Source of the DNA: Verrucomicrobiota bacterium | GTDB lineage: Bacteria > Verrucomicrobiota > Verrucomicrobiia > Opitutales > Opitutaceae | NCBI GenBank assembly: GCA_018239845.1 | Contig: JAFEGO010000089.1 | Span: 1-52,544, forward strand | Direction of reading: 5' to 3' | Length of the DNA stretch: 52,544 nucleotides | Part shown: positions 31,434 to 37,931 of the stretch, in pieces | Numbering within the stretch: position 1 is the stretch's first letter | Layout of the letters: each line of letters starts with the position of its first letter | Notes under the pieces: model-generated | What the model saw: the letters and a program-made list of their open reading frames with translations, nothing else | Database searches by the model: none | What the model was told of the DNA's origin: nothing | Made by a program: the position numbers and the translations under genes

Positions 31434-31592
31434 TTTTTTTAGGTTTCTGACGGTTAGCCGACTTCGGCTGGCCGAATGTCGGGGTCTCTTTTGACCGCAG
31501 TTTTCAGGAGTGTTCCGTCGGAAATAATTTCCCGAAATTTTCCTGCGCGCCGGAACTTTTCGACCTTGCGCTTGTTGTCCGTGAAAATATCG

Positions 31593-31610
31593 CAGCACGC
31601 GCGCGTGCTG
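31593..31610. promoter_or_regulatory. 18-bp perfect palindrome between divergent genes
   Basis: CAGCACGCGCGCGTGCTG is exactly self-complementary, and lies 66 bp before the peroxiredoxin start and 160 bp before the beta-barrel start. A second, AT-rich palindrome, GGAAATAATTTCC, is at 31520-31532. Either may be a regulator site. The protein that binds is unknown. Confidence 0.5.
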
Positions 31611-31675
31611 TGATCGTCATCGCAATTTCATCGTCCGGCTTGCACCTTCGCCGGTGTCGGCTAGCCTTGTCCGGC

Positions 31676-32194
31676 ATGAAACTCCGCCCCTTCCTCCTCA
31701 TGGCTATCTCCTCCCTCCTGTTCTCCGCCGCCAATGCCGAACCGCTCAAGGTCGGCGACGCGGCGCCCGCCGTCACCGGTGTCACCGAGACCGGCGCCTC
31801 GCTCAATTTCGCCGATGTGTACGCGAAACAACCGTACACGCTGGTTTATTTTTATCCCAAGGCCGACACACCCGGCTGCACCAAGCAGGGCTGCTCGCTG
31901 CGCGACGGCTACGAGGCCCTCACCAAGCAGGGCGTTGCGGTCATCGGCGTGAGCCATGACGGCGTCGCCGACCAGAAAGCCTTCAAGGAAAAGTACCGCC
32001 TGCCCTTCACGCTCATCGCCGACACGGACAAGGCCGTGATCAAAGCCTTCGGCGTGCCGACGATGATGGGCGGCTTCGCCCACCGCTCCGCCTACCTCAT
32101 CAAGGACGGCAAGATCGTTTACACCGACTACAAGGGCACGACCGACACCCAGGCCGCCGCCATCCTCGAGGTCATCGCCGGCCGGAAGAGCTGA
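31676..32194 (+). CDS. Exported thiol peroxidase, BCP/PrxQ-type peroxiredoxin
   Basis: A 172-residue protein with a signal peptide (MKLRPFLLMAISSLLFSAANA), so it is likely periplasmic. The peroxiredoxin core reads VYFYPKADTPGCTKQGCSLRD, with peroxidatic C68 and a resolving C73 five residues later (the PrxQ arrangement), then GVAVIGVSHDGVADQKAFKE and LPFTLIADTDKAVIKAFGV. It reduces hydroperoxides using a thioredoxin-like donor. An export signal is uncommon for BCP, which is normally cytoplasmic. A strong terminator follows, so it is a single-gene unit. Confidence 0.94.
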   Translation: MKLRPFLLMAISSLLFSAANAEPLKVGDAAPAVTGVTETGASLNFADVYAKQPYTLVYFYPKADTPGCTKQGCSLRDGYEALTKQGVAVIGVSHDGVADQKAFKEKYRLPFTLIADTDKAVIKAFGVPTMMGGFAHRSAYLIKDGKIVYTDYKGTTDTQAAAILEVIAGRKS

Positions 32195-32213
32195 GTCCCT
32201 TACCCTTCCTTTC

Positions 32214-32250
32214 AACGCCGTCCGCGCCCAGTGCCGGACGGCGTTTTTTT
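32214..32250 (+). terminator. Rho-independent terminator of the peroxiredoxin gene
   Basis: An 11-bp stem, AACGCCGTCCG (32214-32224) with CGGACGGCGTT (32235-32245), and a 10-nt loop, followed by a T-run to 32250. It lies 20 nt after the stop codon. Confidence 0.92.
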
Positions 32251-32320
32251 GTCCGCGCGCCGTCAGCCCGGTATTGCAGATCACGTTACAACCGTTGATG
32301 CTGCGGGTGAAGGCTCCCCG

Positions 32321-32548
32321 ATGAAACAGATTACCCCCTGTGCAGCCATGATCGGTCTCCTGCTCGTCTCCGCCTGCTCCAGCGGCCCCACGTCGGCGCG
32401 GGACGATTACGCGAACCCCACGTTTGCCAACCCGGCCGCGAAGCGCGCCGCGCGCGAGACCGAGATCCGCAAGCTCTACCCCATGCTCTCGGACAAGCAG
32501 ATTCAGCAGAAGCTGGACGGGGAATTTCCGCCGGGCGTTAAACGGTGA
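32321..32548 (+). CDS. Small lipoprotein of unknown function
   Basis: A 75-residue protein with a lipoprotein signal: MKQITPCAAMIGLLLVSACS has the lipobox LVSA-C with the acylated cysteine at C19. The mature part of about 57 residues is charged, with a helix AAKRAARETEIRKLYPMLSD, and ends KLDGEFPPGVKR. No domain is recognised. The ATG at 32321 is chosen because the signal peptide begins there. It lies between the peroxiredoxin terminator and the convergent kinase-like gene. Confidence 0.75.
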   Translation: MKQITPCAAMIGLLLVSACSSGPTSARDDYANPTFANPAAKRAARETEIRKLYPMLSDKQIQQKLDGEFPPGVKR

Positions 32549-32582
32549 TTCGGTTCAACTCGCCGGGCCATTCTCCAGTGGT

Positions 32583-33527
32583 TTAGAGCTCGTCGTCGTT
32601 CACCGCACCGAGCACGCCGGCGAGCGGGTCGTGCCGCACGCGCTCCAGCCAGCCGGCGATGAGCGGATCCGCCACCGCGGCGTACGCCGGCCATGGCGCG
32701 GCCACGAGGTCGATCACCCGCAGCTCGCCGTCGCTGCAGCGCACGAAATTCCGCGCGTGCAGGTCGGCCACGAGCCACGGCCGGTCATTTAAGAAGAAGA
32801 GCCGCGGGTGATCGCGGTTGGCGCGCAGGAAGCGCGAGGGTATCTCCACCAGGTTTTCCGGCAGGGAGCGCGAGGTGTCCCCGCCCTGCGGGAGCGGGTC
32901 GCCCAGCGCCTGCTTCGCCACGACGATGCCCTCGGGCGTCACCGCCACGACTTCCGACGCCATGCCGCCGAGCGCGTGGATCAGCAGGAGTTTTTCCAGT
33001 AGCCCGCGGTAGTCGCCCAGCTGCGCCTCGGCGGTGAGGCCGTCGAAGCCCTCCGCGCCGCGGCGGAAGCCGAACACGCTGCCGATGCGCTTGCCCTCGC
33101 GCGGGAGGTAGAATTTGTACACCGAGCCGTCCGTCTCCGCCGCGTAGGCCCACGCCTCCACGCCGCCGCCGATGCGCCGCAGCCGGGCGTTGGGCTCCTC
33201 GAGGGGATTCTCGATCTCGTCGCCGTCGGGAAAGCCGAAGTCGCTGAGCCGCCGCAGCGGCCACAACGCGCGCAGCCCGCGGATCGCCGCGCCGAGCTCC
33301 GCCCAGGTGGCGTCGGTCGGCTCGAGCAGGGCTACTTCGTCTTCTCCGAGCGTGACGAGATCGCGGTCCGAATCTTCGCCGACACCGCATTCGGCTGCCG
33401 CCGCGCGGAGGCGAGCGAGCGCCGCCAGTCGTCGCTCGTGATCGTGTTGAAGAGCGCGCCGGGCTTCTTGTCCCGGGAGTTGCCGGCCGCGGACGAGCGT
33501 GGGGTTTCCGGTGAAGGTGTCTTGCAT
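32583..33527 (-). CDS. Kinase-like protein (polyvalent-kinase type), N-terminus uncertain
   Basis: The body (up to about 33330) reads as a kinase-fold protein. It has a glycine loop IGGGVEAWAYAAETDGSVYK with the lysine in VYKFYLP, then the catalytic block WLVADLHARNFVRCSDGE and the metal site RVIDLVAAPW. This resembles the Ser/Thr/Tyr kinase domain of phage polyvalent proteins and their cellular relatives. The annotated ATG at 33527 adds a stretch whose third codon positions are only about 60% G/C, while another frame in that stretch reaches about 94%. The true N-terminus is therefore probably encoded in the other frame, or the gene has a frameshift near 33335. Substrate unknown. Confidence 0.6.
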   Translation of the reverse strand: MQDTFTGNPTLVRGRQLPGQEARRALQHDHERRLAALARLRAAAAECGVGEDSDRDLVTLGEDEVALLEPTDATWAELGAAIRGLRALWPLRRLSDFGFPDGDEIENPLEEPNARLRRIGGGVEAWAYAAETDGSVYKFYLPREGKRIGSVFGFRRGAEGFDGLTAEAQLGDYRGLLEKLLLIHALGGMASEVVAVTPEGIVVAKQALGDPLPQGGDTSRSLPENLVEIPSRFLRANRDHPRLFFLNDRPWLVADLHARNFVRCSDGELRVIDLVAAPWPAYAAVADPLIAGWLERVRHDPLAGVLGAVNDDEL

Positions 33528-33547
33528 GGCTTTTCGTCCGGAGACAT
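33332..33547 (-). CDS. Possible 71-residue ORF overlapping or fused to the kinase-like gene
   Basis: This frame reads MSPDEKPCKTPSPETPRSSA and onward through GALFNTITSDDWRRSLASAR to SSRSEKTK, stopping at 33332. From about 33493 to the stop, 50 of 53 codons end in G or C, like real genes here, whereas the kinase frame over the same bases does not. It could be a separate small protein overlapping the kinase gene, or the true N-terminus of the kinase joined by a -1 frameshift or sequence error. No start codon of common type lies at the right place for a stand-alone kinase. Confidence 0.45.
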   Translation of the reverse strand: MSPDEKPCKTPSPETPRSSAAGNSRDKKPGALFNTITSDDWRRSLASARRQPNAVSAKIRTAISSRSEKTK

Positions 33548-33627
33548 GCGCGCAGTGTCGGCCCGTCCTTCGCGTTGGCAAAGGATTTCTTGTTAAGAAA
33601 CCGGCGGAAAAATTACCGCTGCTGCAG

Positions 33628-34959
33628 TTAAGCCGATTTCTCCGCCGCGGCGGGCGCGGGCGTCTTGCTGATCAGCACCTTGTCCACGCGGCGCTTGTCC
33701 ATGTCCATCACCTCGAAGCGCCAGCCGGCCCAGTCGAAGTAGTCGCCCGCCGCCGGGATGCGCCCGAAATGCGTCATCACAAAGCCGCCGAGCGTCTGGA
33801 AATCCGCCTCCTGCTCGTGCGGCAGGTCGCCCGTGTGTGCGAGCATCGTTTTCAGATCCGTGGTGGGCAGCGTCGCATCGACGAGCCACGAGCCATCCTC
33901 GCGCTTCTTCGCCTCGGGCTGCTCGTTTTTGCCCCGGTCAGGCAGGTCGCCCACGATCGCCTCCAGCACGTCGATCAGCGTCACCATGCCCTGCGGCATG
34001 CCAAACTCGTCGATCACGATCGCCGTGTGCCGGCCGGATTTCTTGAACTGCTCGAGCACCTGGACCGCGGTGGAGGTTTCCGGCACGGTGAGCGGCGGCA
34101 TGAGGAGGTTCTTCAGCGTCGTGGGCAGGCCGATGGCCGAGTGTGCCCACAGCGCCTTCACCGCCACCATGCCCACGATCTGGTCGCGCTGCGTCTGGTA
34201 CACGGGGAAATACGAGTGGCCGCTCGTCACGATCTTGCGCCAGTTGGTCTCCTCGGGATCGTCGAGGTTGAGGAAAACGATCTTCGGGCGCGGCGTCATG
34301 ATCGTCGTCACCGGCAGCTGGTCGAGGGCGAGCACGCGGTCCACCATCTCCTTCTCCGCGCGGTGAAATACGCCGGCGTGCAGGCCCTGCTCGACCAGCG
34401 CGCGCACCTCCTCGTCGCCGACCGTCTCCGCCGCCGGCCGCGTGCGCACCTGCAGCACGCGCGCGACGAAGTTGGTCGCCAGCTCGAGTAGCCGGAGAAA
34501 CGGCGAGGCCAGCCACGCCAGTTTCTGCATCAGGCCCGAGAGCAGCGCCGCCACCTGCTCCGGATAGGCGAGCGCCACGCGCTTCGGCACGAGTTCGCCG
34601 AACAGCAGCATGAAGCCCGTGAGCCCCCCCGTCACCAGCACAAAGCCCAGGATCCGCGCGGTCGCCTCCGCCACATCGTGGGCTGTGAGCCACGCGGTGA
34701 GGTCCGCCGCCAGCTCCGCGCCGCCGAGCACGCCGGCGATCATGCCCGACAACGTGAGCCAGAACTGCACCAGCGCCAAAAACCGCGCCGGGTGCTCCGC
34801 GAGCTCGAGGGCCTTGGCCGCGCCGGCGTGACCCTGGGCGGCGCGCTCCTTCAGCCGCGATTTGCGCACGCGCACGACGGCCGTCTCCGCCATGGCGAGC
34901 AAGCCGTTGGCTAGAACAAGCAAACAGATGATAAAAAGCTCCGTCGGCCAGCTCAGCAT
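33628..34959 (-). CDS. CNNM/CorC-HlyC family membrane protein (DUF21-CBS-CorC_HlyC)
   Basis: 443 residues in the usual order. A DUF21 membrane domain (about 1-190) has NGLLAMAETAVVRVRKSRL and MLLFGELVPKRVALAYPEQV. A CBS pair (about 205-340) has IMTPRPKIVFLN, YFPVYQTQRDQIVGMV and AIVIDEFGMPQGMVTLIDVL. A C-terminal CorC_HlyC transporter-associated domain (about 355-430) has ADFQTLGGFVMTHFGRIPAA. The family works in Mg2+/Co2+ efflux or ion homeostasis; the old name 'hemolysin' is not informative. It sits upstream of the kinase-like gene on the same strand with an 80-nt gap. Confidence 0.93.
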   Translation of the reverse strand: MLSWPTELFIICLLVLANGLLAMAETAVVRVRKSRLKERAAQGHAGAAKALELAEHPARFLALVQFWLTLSGMIAGVLGGAELAADLTAWLTAHDVAEATARILGFVLVTGGLTGFMLLFGELVPKRVALAYPEQVAALLSGLMQKLAWLASPFLRLLELATNFVARVLQVRTRPAAETVGDEEVRALVEQGLHAGVFHRAEKEMVDRVLALDQLPVTTIMTPRPKIVFLNLDDPEETNWRKIVTSGHSYFPVYQTQRDQIVGMVAVKALWAHSAIGLPTTLKNLLMPPLTVPETSTAVQVLEQFKKSGRHTAIVIDEFGMPQGMVTLIDVLEAIVGDLPDRGKNEQPEAKKREDGSWLVDATLPTTDLKTMLAHTGDLPHEQEADFQTLGGFVMTHFGRIPAAGDYFDWAGWRFEVMDMDKRRVDKVLISKTPAPAAAEKSA

Positions 34960-35156
34960 GGTTGTCCCACCACCTTAGAACCCCGCTTTTTCAAAGCAAG
35001 CTAACCACGAATAACCCGAATTTGCCCGAAGTCCCATCCCTCGCGCCTCAATCCTAATCCGGGTTCATCCGTGTGCGTCTGTGGTCAAAGTGTCTTGGTG
35101 GGTATTATCGCGTTCATTCGCGGTTAAAATCCTCCATCGTCCCCGCTTGATTTTCC

Positions 35157-35185
35157 TTTCGTGTATTTCGTGTATTTCGTGGTTT
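35157..35185. repeat. 9-bp tandem repeat in an AT-rich intergenic stretch
   Basis: TTTCGTGTA-TTTCGTGTA-TTTCGTGGT: three direct copies, the last ending in 'ggttt'. The preceding 150 bp (34985-35150) contains related words (ttcatccgtgtgcgtctgtggtc, ttcattcgcggttaaaat), so the whole gap looks assembled from one degenerate repeat vocabulary. No gene is seen in 34960-35199. Confidence 0.75.
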
Positions 35186-35199
35186 AAGTGATCGACCCC

Positions 35200-35775
35200 A
35201 TGAAACGCTCCGAGATCAACGCCGCCTACCGCGCCGCCGCCGCCTGCTTCGCCCGCCACCACTGGACCCAGCCGCCGCACCCGCGCTGGGACATCACCGA
35301 CTTCGGCCTCGGCGATTTCCCCCGCTACGGCCTCACGGTCATCAACCTCGCGACCGAGGTGGAGTACTGCGAGAAACTCATGTTCGCACACCGCGGCCAG
35401 ACGACGCCCTGCCACACGCACGCGAAGAAAAAGGAAGACATCATCTGCCGCACCGGCGAGCTCACCCTGCGCCTCTGGCCCAAGCGTCCCGAGCCCGGCA
35501 CCACCCAGCCCGCGACCTTCACCGTCCCCGTCGACGGTCAGCCCCGCGCCCTGAAACCCGGCGAAGCCCTCGTCCTCGCCGCCGGCTCGCGCGTGACACT
35601 GGTCCCCGGCATCTGGCACGAGTTTTTCCCGTCAAGCGACGACTGCATCATCGGCGAGGTCTCCACCGCCAACGACGACCTCCACGACAACTTTTTCCTC
35701 AATCCCGACATCGGCCGCTTCCCCGACCTCGTCGAAGACGAGCCGGCGCTGGTGCGCTTGGTGTCGGAGAAGTGA
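35200..35775 (+). CDS. D-lyxose isomerase-like cupin (sugar ketol-isomerase)
   Basis: A 191-residue single cupin of the D-lyxose/D-mannose isomerase family, which interconverts D-lyxose with D-xylulose (and often mannose with fructose) using a divalent metal. Metal ligands are visible in TPCHTHAKKKEDIICRTGEL (two His and a Glu) and in the second cupin motif VPGIWHEFFPS (His). GEVSTANDDLHDNFFLNPDIGRFP is typical of the family end. The ATG at 35200 is preferred over a GTG at 35188. It is convergent with the PIG-L gene and belongs by position to the sugar region. Confidence 0.88.
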   Translation: MKRSEINAAYRAAAACFARHHWTQPPHPRWDITDFGLGDFPRYGLTVINLATEVEYCEKLMFAHRGQTTPCHTHAKKKEDIICRTGELTLRLWPKRPEPGTTQPATFTVPVDGQPRALKPGEALVLAAGSRVTLVPGIWHEFFPSSDDCIIGEVSTANDDLHDNFFLNPDIGRFPDLVEDEPALVRLVSEK

Positions 35776-35790
35776 TTTCCGTAGGAATTC

Positions 35791-35870
35791 TTAACCACAG
35801 ATTACACAGATGGGCCCAGATAGCTTAAGGCCCTCCTCATCTGTGCCCATCTGTGTAATCTGTGGCTAAA
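35791..35870. repeat. Long inverted repeat between convergent genes
   Basis: Arms of about 31 bp: 35791-35821 (ttaaccacagattacacaga, then tggg...) pairs with 35839-35870 (...cccatctgtgtaatctgtgg, ctaaa) with only three or so mismatches. It fills the gap between the isomerase and PIG-L stop codons and could terminate both transcripts. Confidence 0.9.
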
Positions 35871-35877
35871 AACTAGC

Positions 35878-36726
35878 TCACCCCAGCTTCTTCAATCGCT
35901 CGGCCACGTCCTCACGCACGCGGTCAACGAGGCCGAGGGAAAAATCCGCCACGCTGAGTTTGTCGTCGGCGACGAGCGAGGTGAGATCAACCGCCCACGC
36001 CACTGACGAAAACTTGTCCGTCGCGTGCGAGGTGTGGAAGGTCGCGTTGGCTTCGCGGCGGCCGATGGCGGCGACGTCGTAGCGCTTGCCGCCGGCGATC
36101 TGCGAGGCGAAGACCTGCATGAGCGGCACCGCCAGCTCCGGGTGCGCGCTGCAGTCAAGCGGCACCTTCGCCTCGTCGAGCAGCCACTCCAATCCGCGCC
36201 AAGCCTCGACGCCGATCACGCGCTTCGGCCGCGCCGCCGTCGGCAAACTCCTGATCGCTTCGATACAGCGCAGCAGCACCGCGACGTGCGTGTCGTGCTT
36301 GTCGAGCGGTTGGTGGAGATAGACCACCTCCGGGCGGCACGCGGCAAAGATCGCGACGAGATCCGCGAGCACGCTCGCGTTACCCGATTTTTTCACGTCC
36401 GCACTCGGGTGCGCGAGCTGCAGCTGGAGATTATATTTTCCGAGCCGCGCCGCCGCACGCTGTTCCTCCACGCGGACGGCCTTCATCTGCTCGTCGGTAT
36501 AGCTCGCGAAAGGACCGCTGCGCGGCGAGCCCGCGCCGTTGGTCACGACCACGCCAGTGAAAAACCGGTCCTTGCGCCCATAGCACTCCGCGACCGCCGG
36601 GTAGGCGTTGATCTCGATGTCGTCCTGGTGCGCGATCACGCAGAGGTGCGTGGTGCGCGCGAGTGCCGCGGCCGCACCGCCGCCATCCGGCACATACACA
36701 TCGGCTTCAGGACGGGAAAATTTCAT
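35878..36726 (-). CDS. PIG-L/LmbE-family deacetylase
   Basis: A 282-residue zinc-dependent N-deacetylase-like protein. The zinc motif is LCVIAHQDDIEINAY (H33, D35, D36) and the partner motif is VVYLHQPLDKHDTHVAVLLR. The middle has VVTNGAGSPRSGPFASYTDE. Members remove acetyl groups from N-acetylglucosamine-type sugars in lipids, mycothiol or bacillithiol precursors, or free sugars. It is the last gene of the nucleotidyltransferase / GH116 / sugar-kinase run, which suggests that an N-acetylhexosamine is handled (inference). A 76-nt gap holding an inverted repeat separates it from the kinase gene. Confidence 0.9.
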   Translation of the reverse strand: MKFSRPEADVYVPDGGGAAAALARTTHLCVIAHQDDIEINAYPAVAECYGRKDRFFTGVVVTNGAGSPRSGPFASYTDEQMKAVRVEEQRAAARLGKYNLQLQLAHPSADVKKSGNASVLADLVAIFAACRPEVVYLHQPLDKHDTHVAVLLRCIEAIRSLPTAARPKRVIGVEAWRGLEWLLDEAKVPLDCSAHPELAVPLMQVFASQIAGGKRYDVAAIGRREANATFHTSHATDKFSSVAWAVDLTSLVADDKLSVADFSLGLVDRVREDVAERLKKLG

Positions 36727-36737
36727 GGGAAGTTTTT

Positions 36738-36797
36738 ACACGAATTGCACGAATGACTCACGAATTATGATTCGTGTTAAATTCGTGGAATTCGTGT
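36738..36797. repeat. Inverted repeat inside the sugar operon
   Basis: Arms of 28 bp: 36738-36765 (acacgaattgcacgaatgac...) pairs with 36770-36797 (...ttaaattcgtggaattcgtg, t) with about five mismatches and a 4-nt loop. It fills the gap between two genes read in the same direction, so it would lie within their shared transcript, unlike the copy at 35791-35870. Confidence 0.88.
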
Positions 36798-36801
36798 CTC
36801 A

Positions 36802-37923
36802 TCACTTAGATACCTCTTCGACGATTTTCCGCATCGCATCCATCTCGACCTCGATGCTGCGGACCAGCGCGAACTGCGTGCGGCAGCGCTCCAGGTTGTG
36901 GCGCGGGTGCTTGATCTTGTAGTAGGTGTCGCCCTGCAGGTAGTCCGTCAGGAAACGGATGCCGTTCTCGTAGGCCATGAGCTTGCCCGCGAAGCCGAGG
37001 TGGTCGCGCTCGACCGCGTTCAGCACGCCGCCGACTGCCGAGCCAAGGTAGCCTTCGACCAGCGCGCGGAAGAGCGGCAGGCGCACCTTCATGTTTTCCG
37101 CGACGGGATCGTCCTCAAAGGTCGAGCTCGCCGAGGTGCGCATCATCTCGCCGAAGTCGTACAGCGGCAGCCCCGGCATGATCGTGTCGAGGTCGATCAC
37201 GGTCACGGCGCGGCCCGTGGCGTCGTCGAGCATCACGTTGTTGATCTTCGTGTCGTTGTGCGTGACACGCTCGGACACCTCGCCGCGCGCCAGCCGGCTG
37301 AGCAGCACGTCCGCATCGGCCTCGCGCGAAAACGCGAAGTCGATCTCGGCCCGCACTTCCGCCGCGCGCTTTACCGCGTCCGCCGTGACCGCACCGCGAA
37401 ATGTCTCAAAGCGGCTGCGTGTGTGATGAAAATTGGGAATCGTCTCGTGCAGGCGTCCGCCCGGCAGGTCGGCCAGCTGCGCCTGGAAATCGCCAAACGC
37501 CCGGGCCGCTACGCGCGCCTGCGCCTCGGTCTCCACGCGGTCCACCGTGTGCGAACCTTCGACAAAATCGTACGCGCGCCAGTAACCGCCGCCGGCATCC
37601 TGCGTGAACGTGCGGCCATCGCGCGTCGGCACGATCGTCAGCGCCCGCCGCGCCGCGGCCTCGCCCTCGGAGGCGCGTACCTTGGCGCGGATGTGCTCCG
37701 TCACCCGGCGCACGTTCTCCATCAGCGCGGGCACGTTTTTGAAGATGCGGTGGTTGACCTTCTGGAAAACGTAGCGCCGCGGTCCGCGCGCGGTGTTTGT
37801 CACGACGAGGTAGGTCTCGTTGATGTGGCCGCTGCCGTAGGCGGCGGCGGAGACAAAGGCGCCCTCGGTGGCAAAGGCGGCGAAAACCTCGGAAAAATCA
37901 ACGGGGACAGGGGTGTTGCTCAT
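36802..37923 (-). CDS. Sugar 1-kinase of the NahK-like phosphotransferase family
   Basis: 373 residues with APH/choline-kinase fold. The nucleotide loop is YGSGHINETYLV (29-40), the lysine-bearing strand is RYVFQKVNHRIFKNVP, the catalytic loop is THNDTKINNVML (H222, D224, N229) and the metal motif is VIDLDTIMPG (D244, D246). The sequence is most like N-acetylhexosamine 1-kinases that phosphorylate GlcNAc/GalNAc at the anomeric carbon. Its start lies 8 nt after the GH116 stop, so the two are co-translated. Together with the nucleotidyltransferase upstream this gives kinase plus pyrophosphorylase steps. The exact sugar is not established. Confidence 0.88.
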   Translation of the reverse strand: MSNTPVPVDFSEVFAAFATEGAFVSAAAYGSGHINETYLVVTNTARGPRRYVFQKVNHRIFKNVPALMENVRRVTEHIRAKVRASEGEAAARRALTIVPTRDGRTFTQDAGGGYWRAYDFVEGSHTVDRVETEAQARVAARAFGDFQAQLADLPGGRLHETIPNFHHTRSRFETFRGAVTADAVKRAAEVRAEIDFAFSREADADVLLSRLARGEVSERVTHNDTKINNVMLDDATGRAVTVIDLDTIMPGLPLYDFGEMMRTSASSTFEDDPVAENMKVRLPLFRALVEGYLGSAVGGVLNAVERDHLGFAGKLMAYENGIRFLTDYLQGDTYYKIKHPRHNLERCRTQFALVRSIEVEMDAMRKIVEEVSK

Positions 37924-37931
37924 GCGGCGGG

